Source: Schoenoplectus triqueter
Lineage: Eukaryota > Streptophyta > Magnoliopsida > Poales > Cyperaceae
DNA: 25,033 nt
Direction of reading: 5' to 3'
Assembly: GCA_964058805.1 (NCBI GenBank)
Contig: CAXKVV010001051.1
Span: forward strand, 1-25,033
Below, piece after piece: positions 1 to 10,029 of this stretch. The first letter of the stretch is position 1. Each line of letters opens with the position of its first letter. Below the pieces are notes generated by a model. The model did not search any database, had not been told where the DNA came from, and was given only the letters and a program-made list of their open reading frames with translations. A program made the position numbers and the translations under genes.

Positions 1-1608
1 GGAAAAATATATTAGATTATTTTTAAATTTTAGTTTATATTGCTCAACAAATTCTTCATATCAATTTTGTGGAATACAAATATTTTTTATTTTTAAATTT
101 CTAAGTATCTATTTGGAATTTATAGAATTGCTTTAAAATATTAATAAAATAATTAATGTTTGTATATGAAGGCTCATATAATAGACAGCTAGAATTAACA
201 TATTCGATTTACCATCACGTATGATATTTTTATTTTTGGAAAAGAAAAATATTTTTTTGCGGGATGTAGAATGATTGAAATCATTGAATGATTTTTTTTA
301 TGGAACAGCAAGCACCAAAAAAAGTTTAGTTCTTATGGCTGGACCAATTTTTTTTTTTTTTTGGACAACCCCCTTTCTTCTTCATGCATAATTTAGTGTA
401 AATTAGCCTAAAAAATATCAAATCTCTTGTTGGACTGAATTTTTATTTCAGGTCAATTCTAGATCAAAAATTGAACATAATTAATCTTATAATTATGATT
501 TGCACAATTTTAAAAAATAAATATTATTTTTTTATTTTTATTTTCTTGAGGTAAACAAATATTTAAGAAATTATGTAAATTTTGTGTGATATTTTTTATG
601 TTGGAGTACTGATGTTTGGTTAATGAAAACTTATAAATTTTTAATACTCAAATCAGAGGGTTTAGGAAGCATTTTTTGGCTCAAAAATGCGAATCATGAG
701 CTTTGACCAATGACTAGTATATCATGTTGTGTTATTTTTTTAAAAGTGATTGTGTATTTTCTCACATGTTACTATCAGAAGTTATGATAATTTAAAGTTT
801 TGATTTCACTTTTAATTTTTCTTTCATTTCTCATTAATTTTGTAGTTCTCTGTTCATCTGAATGACCCAAAATCATTTAGTAATATGCTCATTACCTTTT
901 ATAAATTATGAAAATTATATATATTATTTTATTAAAAAATACATATACTGTCTTATACTTGAAATAATTAATTTCAAAACAATAAAACAACTAAAAAAAT
1001 CCAAAACTTATACCAAAGTTTTATCTCGGACCCACCTATTTTTAATAGCAACAGGGTTGGCCACATGAAAATATGAAAGAAAAAAGAGCTAGACCGATTT
1101 TTTTTTCAGTCTTTGCTATTCCATTGAAAAAATCATTCAACCATTCTAGATCCTGTATAAAAATTTCTTTTTTTCTACAAATAAAAAAACGATCAGGTAT
1201 GTCACGACCCCGATAGGAATGAACTCGAGTTTTTGGAAAAAAAAAATTAAACAATTTTTTCTCCACTCTAAAAAAGAATTAAAAATTAAACAAGAAGGAA
1301 TCTGTAATACATGTAGAATGGGGAGTTGGGAGAATTTTGGCATTGCCGAGTGGCAAGAAAAGGAATAATAGTAGAACGATCGTTATCCAACAGCGTAAAA
1401 AGTTTGGTTTGCCTCCGTCTAATGTTCTATTTTCTGTTCTTTTCTTTTCCTCCGTTTATATATATTCTTTTCTTGTAGTAGTCCATCTGCTTTGCTTGTC
1501 AGATTTTGTCTAACTTGTCACAATGCTATGCGTCTCCACTCTCCATGATTGATCACTTCGCACCTCAAATATCTATTTAAACACCAGTGTATAATTTAAC
1601 TTATCAAC
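1..1608. other. AT-rich intergenic DNA, no supported feature
   Basis: Homopolymer-rich sequence with no convincing gene. Short open frames (for example minus strand 1266-1042) have no recognisable domain. One of these, with a segment like RVHSYRGRDIPDRFF, was considered as an organelle-derived fragment but could not be placed. Around 1420-1500 the DNA is pyrimidine-rich, without further signal. Confidence 0.5.
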
Positions 1609-2061
1609 TATATATATATATAGTTTGTTTATTGTGCTTCCAATAGTACTTCGGTTGAAACGCTACCAGTCCAAATTTTAATTTTTCATGCTCGAAATTT
1701 CAATATAAGTATCTCAATAAAATCTTTATATCATAATTTTATAGAATACTAATTTTATCGTGTTTGGAGTTAGTTTACTATGCTAAATAATTTTTAAAAA
1801 GTAAGCATTTTTTACATATAAATTATATTATTTTTTTGTTATTTTAGGACTATCTTTAAAAAATCATTAAGTATAGTAAATTAATTTCAAACATGATAAA
1901 AAATAGTATTCTATAATATTATGATATAAAGATTTTATTGAACTATTTAAATTAAAATTTCGAGCATGAAAAATTAAAATTTGGAATGATAGCGTTTCGG
2001 CCGAAGTGCTACTAGAAGCACAATAGACAAATTATCTCTCTCTCTCTCTCTCTATATATAT
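1609..2061. mobile_element. Inverted-repeat MITE-like element, family A
   Basis: The left arm starts after (TA)n with GTTTGTTTATTGTGCTTCC (1624-1642) and continues through ACTTCGGTTGAAACGCTACC to the CATGCTCGAAATTT block. The right arm, reverse complemented, reads TTTGTCTATTGTGCTTCTAG, ACTTCGGCCGAAACGCTATC and the same CATGCTCGAAATTT. The arms match over about 80 bases and, more loosely, most of the element, so it could fold into one long hairpin. The right end runs into (TC)n(TA)n. No coding capacity. Confidence 0.85.
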
Positions 2062-2078
2062 AGAGAGAGAGAGAGAGA
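2035..2078. repeat. (TC)n(TA)n(GA)n palindromic junction between two elements
   Basis: A TC run (2035-2053) passes into TATATATA and then a GA run (2062-2078), forming a near-perfect palindrome centred near 2057. It sits exactly where element A ends and element B begins. Confidence 0.9.
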
Positions 2079-2462
2079 ATTGGGCTATGGTGATATACAT
2101 AACACATATCATTTTCATGCTATATATCGGTTCTTCGATCTCAAAGTATAAATGGTCAATTCGAACTGATTAAAATGATATTCATATGAATATCTAATTG
2201 GGGACCAAAATTTATTTATTTTTAGAATTTTTTAACTATTTTTTAGATAGGTAGAAAATCACTCATTTTGGACAGCTCATAATAATTAAATCAAGTGATT
2301 TTCTAACTATCTAAAAAAGCAGAAAAAAAGTTCTAAAAAATATAAAATTCGGTCCCCATATTTTTAGTGATGTGAATCGATCAATTAGAATTTGAGATTG
2401 AATAATCGATCCATAACATGGAGACGATTCATGCTATGTATATGATAGACCTTTGAAGCCCT
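2062..2462. mobile_element. Inverted-repeat MITE-like element, family B
   Basis: After the GA run the left arm reads GGGCTATGGTGATATACATA and continues to GGGGACCAAAATTT and TAGATAGGTAGAAAATCACT. The right arm, reverse complemented, gives GGGCTTCAAAGGTCTATCAT, GGGGACCGAATTTTAT and TAGATAGTTAGAAAATCACT. The arms pair over roughly 190 bases each side of a centre near 2275. No coding capacity. Ends are approximate. Confidence 0.8.
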
Positions 2463-2479
2463 AGGATGGTGGTATTGAA

Positions 2480-2735
2480 AGGTCAAGATAGTGCAAGAAT
2501 ATAAAGAACCTAAGGTAGAAATGTATAAACCAATTTGGGGCTTAACGTTCAAGTATAATGGCAGCGGAATACGATTTAAATGAATTCAATTCTCACAAGA
2601 ATATAGCAATTAAAGAAACGTGAGAAAAGAAAGTAAAGATAAAGCAAGAACACAAGATGTAACGGAGTTCAGCTTTAACAATGCCTACGTCTCTGGGACC
2701 CTCAACCTCTAACAATTGAGGTTGAGCCGATGTAT
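2480..2735. repeat. Decayed dispersed-repeat fragment
   Basis: This stretch between element B and the E half copy holds GCAGCGGAATACGATTTAAA and AACACAAGATGTAACGGAG, followed by CTTTAACAATGCCTACGTC. The pattern resembles a motif common in plant dispersed repeats (ACAAGA...ACGTGGTTCGG...GCCTACGTCC). The class cannot be decided here, and no LTR or terminal repeat was found. The short minus-strand open frame over it is not convincing. Confidence 0.3.
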
Positions 2736-2987
2736 TTAAAAATAGTTTTACACTTGTAGAACTTGGTCCTAAAATAGACCCTTTTATTATGTTAAACATG
2801 GTTGTTTTTAAAAATAATTAAAAAATAGTTACAAAGGTCAAAAAAATCATGAAATTTAATATTTCATAATATTTTAATATAAATAAATTATTGAACAATT
2901 TAGATTGACCATTTAAACCGTCGGAATATGAAATCTCAATGCAAAGTAAAAATGAGTCTTTACTTTGCAAATCAACGTAACCTACCC

Positions 2988-2990
<3 letters not shown>
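2735..2990. mobile_element. Half copy of MITE-like family E
   Basis: AAAATCATGAAATTTAATAT, TTATTGAACAATTTAGATTG, CCATTTAAACCGTCGGAATA and a terminal ACTTTGCAAA (2961-2970) match, in order, the right half of the element at 18546-18960. The left half is missing or replaced. It ends against the (TA)n tract at 2991. Confidence 0.65.

Positions 2991-3047
<57 letters not shown>
2991..3047. repeat. (TA)n(GA)n compound microsatellite
   Basis: About 19 TA units (2991-3028) pass directly into about nine GA units (3029-3047). It marks the left border of element C. Confidence 0.97.
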
Positions 3048-3450
3048 TAAAGATACCGTGAGCTTAAACTCACGGAGGCCTTCCGTAAACTTAACTAAAA
3101 AAGTATATCAAACCATCTCAAAATTTTTATTTATCATACTCATTAAATTCTTTATATTAAAATCTTGTGGGATGCAAAATTTTGGAGTGTTTTGAGTTTT
3201 TTAAGTCATGGTTTTTAATTTTTGAAAATCAGCTCTAAAAAAATAATAATATATTTAATATTTGAACATCATCTTTAAAAATTAAAAACAGTGATTTCAA
3301 AACCTCAAAACACTCTAAATTTTTGCATCCCATAATATTTTCATATAAAGAATTTAATGATGATGATAAATTAAAATTTTGAGATGATTTGATGTACTTT
3401 TTTAGTTAAGCTCACGGTATCTTTACTCTCTCTCTCTATATATATATATT
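3029..3450. mobile_element. Inverted-repeat MITE-like element, family C
   Basis: The left arm has GTAAAGATACCGTGAGCTTA after the GA run, then AAAGTATATCAAACCATCTC and TCATTAAATTCTTTATATTA. The right arm, reverse complemented, gives GTAAAGATACCGTGAGCTTA, AAAGTACATCAAATCATCTC and TCATTAAATTCTTTATATGA. The first 20 bases of the arms are identical. The left arm has a small extra CTCACGGAGGCCTTCCG segment. The right end runs into CTCTCTCTCTATATATATA. Two relatives lie at 18950-19376 and 19376-19808. Confidence 0.88.
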
Positions 3451-3856
3451 AGAGGAACTCTGAAATGTAACATATTGTATGGATATGCTCATGCAACACG
3501 TCAAAATCTCAAACTTTAAGTTAAAAATGATTGATCAGAACCGCTCAATTTATTCTTCATAACAAACTCTTGTAGAAACAATTTTTATATTTTTTTTAAA
3601 TTTATGTGCTATTTGTTTGGGTCAAGAGAAAGTTACTTGATATGAGGATTTTAGATCATCCAATAGTAATGATTTTTCTCCCACCCAAAAAAATTTCAAA
3701 AATACAAAATTTGATTTTCTACAAGAGTTTGATATGATGAATATATTGAACCTTTCAGATTGATCATTTTGAACTTAAGTTTTGAGATTTTGACACGGTG
3801 CACGGACATATCCGTACAATGCGTTGCATATTAAACTTTCTCTCTCTATATATATA
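3437..3856. mobile_element. Inverted-repeat MITE-like element, family D
   Basis: The left arm reads TGTAACATATTGTATGGATA, CACGTCAAAATCTCAAACTT and AACAAACTCTTGTAGAAA. The right arm, reverse complemented, reads TATGCAACGCATTGTACGGA, CCGTGTCAAAATCTCAAAAC and ATCAAACTCTTGTAGAAAAT. The arms pair over about 130 bases with a central loop of about 150. It shares its left TA tract with element C and its right TA tract (3847-3856) with the next element. Confidence 0.85.
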
Positions 3857-3943
3857 GTAAGAGATGGAGAGATATTTTGTCTATTATTCTTATGGTAGCA
3901 CTTTAGTTGAAACACCATCACTCTAAATTTTAATTCATTTAGG
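3847..3943. mobile_element. Truncated copy of family A at the edge of the PMD pseudogene
   Basis: After (TA)n comes AGAGATGGAGAGATATTTTG, then TCTATTATTCTTATGGTAGC, ACTTTAGTTGAAACACCATC and CTCTAAATTTTAATT. This follows the terminus of element A base for base with scattered changes. Similarity stops near 3943, just before PMD pseudogene sequence. No second arm was found downstream. Confidence 0.7.
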
Positions 3944-3954
3944 AAACTTATAAA

Positions 3955-5045
3955 TTATGGTAGAAGCGGTACACCGAAGGCAGGTCCTCGTGATAAGTAG
4001 CATACAACGTCCAATTGATGCTTCTATCACTCAAATTCTCAAAATAGTCCAAAAAGTATCTTGGTCCTCCTTGACATGGGGTGTACTTGACCAAATTTTT
4101 GTTGCCTATTTGTCACTGAACGGAGTCTGCAATCGAGGTTCGGGGCCTCCCAATGAAGGTTCCTCAGTTTTATACCTGTACCATTAAAATATAAAAATTA
4201 AATAAAAAAAATCTCAATTGAGATAAGTGATAATGAATTAATTCGGTCTCCCTTTCGGGAATCGTGTCCGGGACTACATTTGAAGCAGAAGCAAAGGGAT
4301 GGCTATGCAATCTGATGGTTCGAGACATGAACGAGAGATGTTGAAGTACAAATAATATAGTACTACACGCCCCTAGTCGTATCCGTCCTTCATACATTGA
4401 TCATGTCGTCAAGAAATATCAGGTATAGCGCTAATAACGTGTCTGCATTGTTGTTCGAGAATATCATAGAGCTGAACAAATTCAAGTAAAATGCTCGTGC
4501 GTACCTACAATTCATTAAAATTTAGATAAAACTTATGATAATTTTTTTGTCAAATTGATCTTAATTATAGTAAAAATTGTACCGTCGGCTAGTCTCATCA
4601 TCATAGTAGGCAGATGATTTTTAAAAATGCTTCCGCAAATATAAGAGTCGAGAGTCGGATACTATACATCGAGAACTTAACGTACTCATTCTCTTTTCCC
4701 TTGTATCTTGTCTTAAATGGCCACAAATTATCAATGATATTATCGTAGCTGTATGGATCGCCATTTAACCCAAAGAGCATCTTCAGCGTCTCGCTCCATT
4801 CATCATCTGTCACCCCAGTTTATTGATTTTTTTTTGTATTTTTTATATTTCAAAATTAGATTAGTAAACTTTAAAAATTATATATAAAAATAATAAAATA
4901 TCCCTAATAAGCAATCCACACATGTAGAAAATATCATCCAACGTCATTGGTATCTTACCGATTGGTAGATGAAACATCGACGTCTCCGGTCTCCACCTCT
5001 CGACAAGCGTTGTCCGCAGTGATTTATCTAGCTAACAATCTCTCA
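3955..5045 (-). pseudogene. Plant mobile domain (PMD, MAIN/MAIL-like) pseudogene
   Basis: The minus strand gives, in order, pieces of the PMD (PF10536-type) fold. LVERWRPETSMFHLPIGK and PMTLDDIFYM lie near 5000-4920. GVTDDEWSETLKMLFGLNGD starts near 4818, then ARAFYLNLF near 4493. A YDWG-equivalent is followed by VVLYYLYFN and IAIPLLLLQM (4380-4270), then PKGRPN near 4245. DRSINWTLYATYHEDLPSVY lies near 4025-3970. ERWRPET...FHLP...MTLDD is the signature opening of PMD proteins. The copy is broken. Two Trp codons read as TAG (4375-4373 and 4276-4274), there is a frameshift between the 4493 and 4380 segments, and a roughly 80-base AT-rich gap before 4818 is an intron or insertion. Family knowledge: PMD genes occur as MAIN/MAIL host genes and as passengers of Mutator- and Gypsy-type elements. 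No terminal repeats of such a carrier are visible here. Short open frames in other phases across this block are shadows. Confidence 0.85.
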
Positions 5046-5099
5046 TGATTATCATCTGGTAAAGACTATATTGGTGCAGCTATTAATCCATTTGCTCGT

Positions 5100-5860
5100 T
5101 GTATGGTATTTTCGGACTGTGTACATTCAAACAAAGAGTGCTATGCGGTTGCACAAAATAATTTATTAGATAGGATATGCTGAAATAAATTATAAAATAT
5201 ATTATTTTTCACATTATAGGATTAAAAATAGTTACATTAGTTCTGGACCTTTGTGACCTATGTTCATTTTGCGGTACGACAAGTAGTTATAGATACTTTA
5301 TTTATAACTATAATTATTTATAAAGTTTGCTAAAATTAAACACAATTATTCTCAAATTAATGAAATTTATCCAAATTCTAAATTATATTATTCTATTCTA
5401 GAATATTTAATTTTACTATATTTGAACTAATTATAAATTAAACTAATTACAACTAATTAGGACTAAAAAATATACTACAATTAAACTAATTATGAGTAAT
5501 TAAAACTAAGCCATAATTAATAAATTTAAACTATAGTTAACCTAATTAAAACTAAACTAAACTAAATTAACTATAATTTAATGATAATTAAACTAATCAA
5601 AATTAAACTATAATTAAACTAAGCAATAATTAGACTAATTACAACTAAACTATAATTAAAGTAATTATAATTAAACTGAACAATAATTAAACTACAATTA
5701 AATTATAATTTAATGATTAATTAACCTAATTTAAACTAAACTATAATTAAACTAACTATATTTCATTTACCACTACAATTAAAATATCTAAATCTAATAA
5801 AACTATCAAATTTTTTATTTTGGATTAAAAATGGAATTTACCTTTAAAATTTTGGTCAAA
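5100..5860. repeat. Low-complexity AATTAAACTAA-type degenerate repeat
   Basis: From about 5330 to 5790 the plus strand is almost free of G and is built from variants of AATTAAACTAA and ACTAATTA, for example AATTAAACTATAATTAAAC. The spacing is irregular, so this is a degenerate simple repeat rather than an ordered satellite. Sequence before 5330 is plain AT-rich DNA. Confidence 0.7.
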
Positions 5861-6399
5861 TCAACGGATCAATGGGTTTTTTAAACTTTTTTTTTGAAAA
5901 TTATGAAGTTTGACGCAATTAATTTTGAAAACAAAGTTGAATTGAGGGAGAACAATTGAAAAAAAAATAAATTGGCTTGGTTCGGTTGGAAGAAGAGGAA
6001 GGCAGATGGGAGGGAAGAAGAAGAAAGAGGGAAGATTACGCATGCTAGAGATGATCGGATAGGGATCGGGTTTTATTTTTGTCCAAACAACTGAGATCGT
6101 GTTTGAAACTCGGTACAAACTATTTCGCTCAAAACAACAAGATATTCATACCAATTCTTTATATTATTTTAACTTATTTACTACAATAAAATCTGCATGT
6201 CCAAAGTGCCAACGAGAGTGGTCCTTTCCATAATTTAACGATTTTGAATCCGCGTCATCCGAATTTCAGATAACATGAACTGTTATTTCCATCAGCATCG
6301 TTGAATCTAAAACTGATGGTCCCGATTTATTCGAGGAGAGAGACTGAAGAAAGAGAATAATCAATCTGACCCGTTTAATGTTAATTTCACCATCCGAGA
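5861..6399. other. Intergenic DNA with a purine-rich tract
   Basis: GGAAGAAGAGGAAGGCAGAT and GGAAGAAGAAGAAAGAGGGA (about 5988-6034) form a polypurine stretch. The minus-strand open frame across it is mostly Phe, Pro and Leu from this tract and has no domain. The rest up to the hAT-like element shows nothing further. Confidence 0.45.
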
Positions 6400-6407
6400 G
6401 TCCCAGT
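6400..6407. repeat. Left target-site duplication of the first hAT-like element
   Basis: GTCCCAGT, repeated exactly at 6942-6949 on the other side of the element. Confidence 0.9.
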
Positions 6408-6941
6408 TAGAGCTGTAAACGAGCCGAGCTGGGTTAAATTTGTACTCGGTTCATTAGCTTAACGAGCGGAGTCGAGCTGGCTCGTTCATTACTTCCTTGC
6501 CAAAAGCTTTGGCTTGAGATCGACTCGTTAAGTTAACGAGCTAACCGAGCCGGCTCGTTAAGGCTTATTAAGGTTAATTTAATAGTTAATAATATTTTTA
6601 TGATATTTTATATTAAAATTTATATAAAAATTATTAAAATAACTAATAATAAAATATTTCACATAATTTAATATATTAAATTAAGTACATATCATATTAT
6701 AAGTTATTTATTATACTAAAAGTCAATAATAAAAATATATAAATAATAAATATTAATAATTGAATAAGCTAAACGAGCCTAACGAGCCGAGCCGGCGTAA
6801 GTTCAAGCTCGACTCATTAACTAAATGAGTTTAACGAGCCAGCTTATTAACGACTCAGTTCATTAATGAGCGAGCTAATAACCAACCGATCCCGAAAAAA
6901 TAACAAGCTAGTCACGAACCAGAGTCTTTTTGCCAGCCCTA
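6408..6941. mobile_element. hAT-like non-autonomous element with 8-bp target duplication
   Basis: The ends are TAGAGCTGTAAAC and, reverse complemented, TAGGGCTGGCAAA. It is flanked by identical 8-bp duplications GTCCCAGT (6400-6407 and 6942-6949). Both subterminal regions are packed with AACGAGC/GAGCCGAGC motifs on both strands, while the centre is almost pure AT. The 534-bp length has no coding capacity. TAG-type ends, an 8-bp duplication and subterminal motif arrays fit the hAT superfamily. Confidence 0.9.
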
Positions 6942-6949
6942 GTCCCAGT
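6942..6949. repeat. Right target-site duplication of the first hAT-like element
   Basis: GTCCCAGT, identical to 6400-6407. Confidence 0.9.
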
Positions 6950-8788
6950 CAGAATAAAATAGGTATCTTATCAATGATTCGGACGTCATTTTATTCAACG
7001 TTCGCAACGCATCTTATCAATGAATCAAATATGTACGGATGTACCGAAGCGGTTGTTTATTATTATTATTTTTTTAAAACAAGTAGTTGATTATCCGAAT
7101 GCACGCATTTGGATTACAAATATTTTTCTCATTTCCAGCTCTGTCTGACTCATGTCCGGTGCAACAAATTATCACATCCTTGGAACTAAAATACTTTTTA
7201 GAAAATTATGAACTTGTTTGCATATCTTCATTTGATAAATTAATGAAAGGATGAAGCTAGTTTTTACTCGAATTTAGATTTTTTTTGTAATAGAATAAAT
7301 ATAGAAAATATTTGAGAGATGTAGTTACTTTTCACTGGATATCAAACACTGATTGTCAGTTCTTTGTATAATTATAAAATATTTTAGGAGGACATTTTAA
7401 TTTCTTACCTAATTTCTACTTTTCTTCATGTTCTTTTCTCTTCTCCACCACCATCTCCAAACGGTCAAAATACCAATGGATCAAAAGTAAAACATGTGGA
7501 ATATCATTAATGAATTGTTTCACTTGGATTATCATTATAAAAGTAAAGCATGTGGATCATATCATTTTGATTTGTTAGCTAATTTCATGTTCTTTGTGTA
7601 ATTGATGTTGCTTTGTACAATATATATATGTCTGCGAACTTTATTTCTTCTATTTTAACATTTTTAATTTATTTAAAAACCACTGTTAAGCTTGTTAAAT
7701 CAATACTTATCAAGTGATCTTCCAAATATATTTTTCACATGCTCCGTCACCTCAATTATCTCGCAGTTGATCATTATACATGCTTTTAGCATTTTGAAGA
7801 GTGAATTTATATTAAAAATATTTAATTAAAAACTTATTTATAAAAAATGTTTTTTTACATTTAATTATTTTTATGTTCTATTCTCTGGTTTGATGGAATT
7901 TGTATAAATTAGCTAGATTAAAAAAAATGTACATGTTTGATAATATTTAAAACATATCTACATAATTTTATGATAGTTAGTCATATCACTATAAAGTGGT
8001 TATCGATCTACGCGATCATACAATTAACCGAGTATGAAGTAAATAGAACCCATATTTTCTTCCCAAAAATACTTGAAATGATTTAATTTCTTGCTTTCCT
8101 CGCCCACACACAGGTCCACCAGCTCATTAGTCACTGCCACAACAATAAAGAAAGAGAAAAGAATAATACATTATTTTGCTATACTAATTGCGAATTATAT
8201 GCATGCCCCCTCTTTTACTTCATATCCAAGCACACGCAAAGGCCAACGAGATAATTGAAATTATTTAACAAGAGAAGCAATTTAACACGAGACCAACTGA
8301 AAGTATTTTAACATGAACGGTTCTTATATGGCGCCAGCCTCGGTGCCAAAGTATCAATTGAATATACATGGAGTAAAAATTCGCTTCTTTTGAAAATAAA
8401 AAAAAACAATAGAAATTTCATCTTTGAACAAGTACGTGCGTGTGAACAAAATTTTGTTGAAATTATTAGAAGTATTCTATTATTTGGTCATATTATTTTA
8501 TTATTTGGCGTGACATGATTATCCTAAACTGTCATCAGTGAAGTGGGTCGTCATTTGTGAGCCATAAATTAAATTAAATCTGTGCTGTGCGTTGGGGGAA
8601 ACAAATTATCTATAATTTGTGATCATAATCAAATGATTCACCTCGATCTTAGTTGACGGAATACGCACAACTATATTAGGAAAACCCTTCAATTTAAATT
8701 ATCATTGATGTGATGAATTAATTAAGCAAGAAATCATCACTCTAATTAGGTCGATTGAGTTGAGTGTCGTCCTTAATTTGCATGGTTA
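6950..8788. other. Intergenic DNA, no gene seen
   Basis: AT-rich sequence without convincing open frames. One minor direct repeat: AAAGTAAAACATGTGGAATA (7484) recurs as AAAGTAAAGCATGTGGATCA (7540), 56 bases apart. Nothing else was supported. Confidence 0.5.
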
Positions 8789-8796
8789 GCTGTACC
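8789..8796. repeat. Left target-site duplication of the second hAT-like element
   Basis: GCTGTACC, repeated exactly at 9219-9226. Confidence 0.9.
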
Positions 8797-9218
8797 TAAG
8801 GGTGTCAATGGTATGGTCATATTATTTTATTATTTTTCTTGATCCGATTTGAATCCTACTCATTTAAATTCAGACCAAAAAATCTTGATGCATATTCAGA
8901 CCCGACAGGTTCCAACCCGACTTGACCCATATAAAATAATTAATTATCTATTAATTATTTTACTTTATTTTAAATAATTAAATATTAATTAATTTATAAT
9001 TAATCACAAGTAGTGTATAGTTAGTTAGTTTATATTTAAGTTTTAATTAGTACTAAATCATAAAATTATATTAAAAAATAAATTAAATGGGTCGGGTTAA
9101 TCTGAACCCGATCCGACCTGATTCAAATAAAAAAAATTAAATCTATATTTGACCCATTTATCTCTGGATCACATCGGGACAGATTCAGATCGGGTCCGAT
9201 GAACAATTGACACCCCTA
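8797..9218. mobile_element. hAT-like non-autonomous element with 8-bp target duplication
   Basis: The ends are TAAGGGTGTCAAT and, reverse complemented, TAGGGGTGTCAAT, flanked by exact 8-bp duplications GCTGTACC (8789-8796 and 9219-9226). Subterminal parts carry GACCCGAC/GGGTCGGG-type motifs on both strands around an AT-rich core. It is 422 bp with no coding capacity. The end sequence is close to that of the element at 24712-24999. Confidence 0.9.
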
Positions 9219-9226
9219 GCTGTACC
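9219..9226. repeat. Right target-site duplication of the second hAT-like element
   Basis: GCTGTACC, identical to 8789-8796. Confidence 0.9.
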
Positions 9227-9274
9227 TTAACTATTGTGGATATATTATTTTTTAGTTTTTTCTCCCAAACAAAT

Positions 9275-9545
9275 ATGAGGCTCAGCGATTAAAACAACCA
9301 TAGGGATCACTTGACAATGGTTATTTTGATGAGTTCGAGTCTTCGACGAGGAGTTTTAATCAGAAATCAGAAAAAAAAATTAAAATAATCTTAAAAAAAT
9401 ATTTATAAATATATTCTTAAGCTCATAAATGAAGTATATTTTAAATTTCAAACTATATAAGTGTGTCCATCAAAAACCATTAAATTGAGGCGGTTATAAA
9501 TTACATAAAATTTTAATTCTCTTTGATGGATAATCAGATATATTT
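9275..9545 (+). mobile_element. Possible tRNA-derived SINE remnant
   Basis: GAGGCTCAGCGATTAAAAC (9277-9295) resembles a pol III A box. GAGTTCGAGTCTT (9331-9343) resembles the B box GGTTCGANYCC, with about 40 bases between them. Plant SINE heads have this order and spacing. There is no clear tail or target duplication, and the 3' limit is a guess. The 9313-9614 inverted repeat overlaps it and gives a competing explanation. Confidence 0.35.
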
Positions 9546-9614
9546 TTTTCATTTTTCTATTTTTAACAATTTACTTAAAATTTCATTATCAATATTATCA
9601 AAATAACCACTGTC

Positions 9615-10029
9615 CAGCTATTAATTTCCCCTCAAAACGATCCAATTGCTCAAATGCGGGGACGGCTTCCTGTGTGTTATTCGTATTTCTGTTCGTATTT
9701 TCTTAACATGCTATTCATATGCAGTTAAGGCTTGGCCACTATTTCTTTTTTACTAGTAGGAGTCAGCAAATGCCATCATATCATGCTGTCAGATTTTTAA
9801 TTAAATAAATGAATTGTCAATGATTGTAATATTGAACTGTTTATTTGAAATAAGAACATTCTATTTAATCATGAAGAATGATCAAGTATAAGCCGAGTTG
9901 GAAGATATTAAGTAATCTTGTATGCAATTAAAGTGTCAGTAATGATTAAATGAGAGCTATTTAGGAGTCTACCGAACTGTCGGCCAATTTATTTATATAT
10001 TAACTCCAATCATCTATCCGTTACTACAA
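9615..10029. other. Intergenic DNA, nothing recognised
   Basis: No open frame, repeat or RNA signature could be supported in this stretch. Confidence 0.5.

Noticed and set aside
1042..1266. Minus-strand open frame with RVHSYRGRDIPDRFF, considered as organelle-derived DNA
   Set aside because: I could not place it in any plastid or mitochondrial gene, and the surroundings are ordinary AT-rich nuclear DNA. A nucleotide search against organelle genomes would decide.
2965..3195. Plus-strand frame across the (TA)n(GA)n tract
   Set aside because: It reads a microsatellite (Tyr-Ile and Arg-Glu runs) and the left arm of element C.
4170..4397. Minus-strand open frame as a separate small gene
   Set aside because: It lies in the PMD pseudogene but in the wrong phase. 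The family-like residues are in the neighbouring frame.
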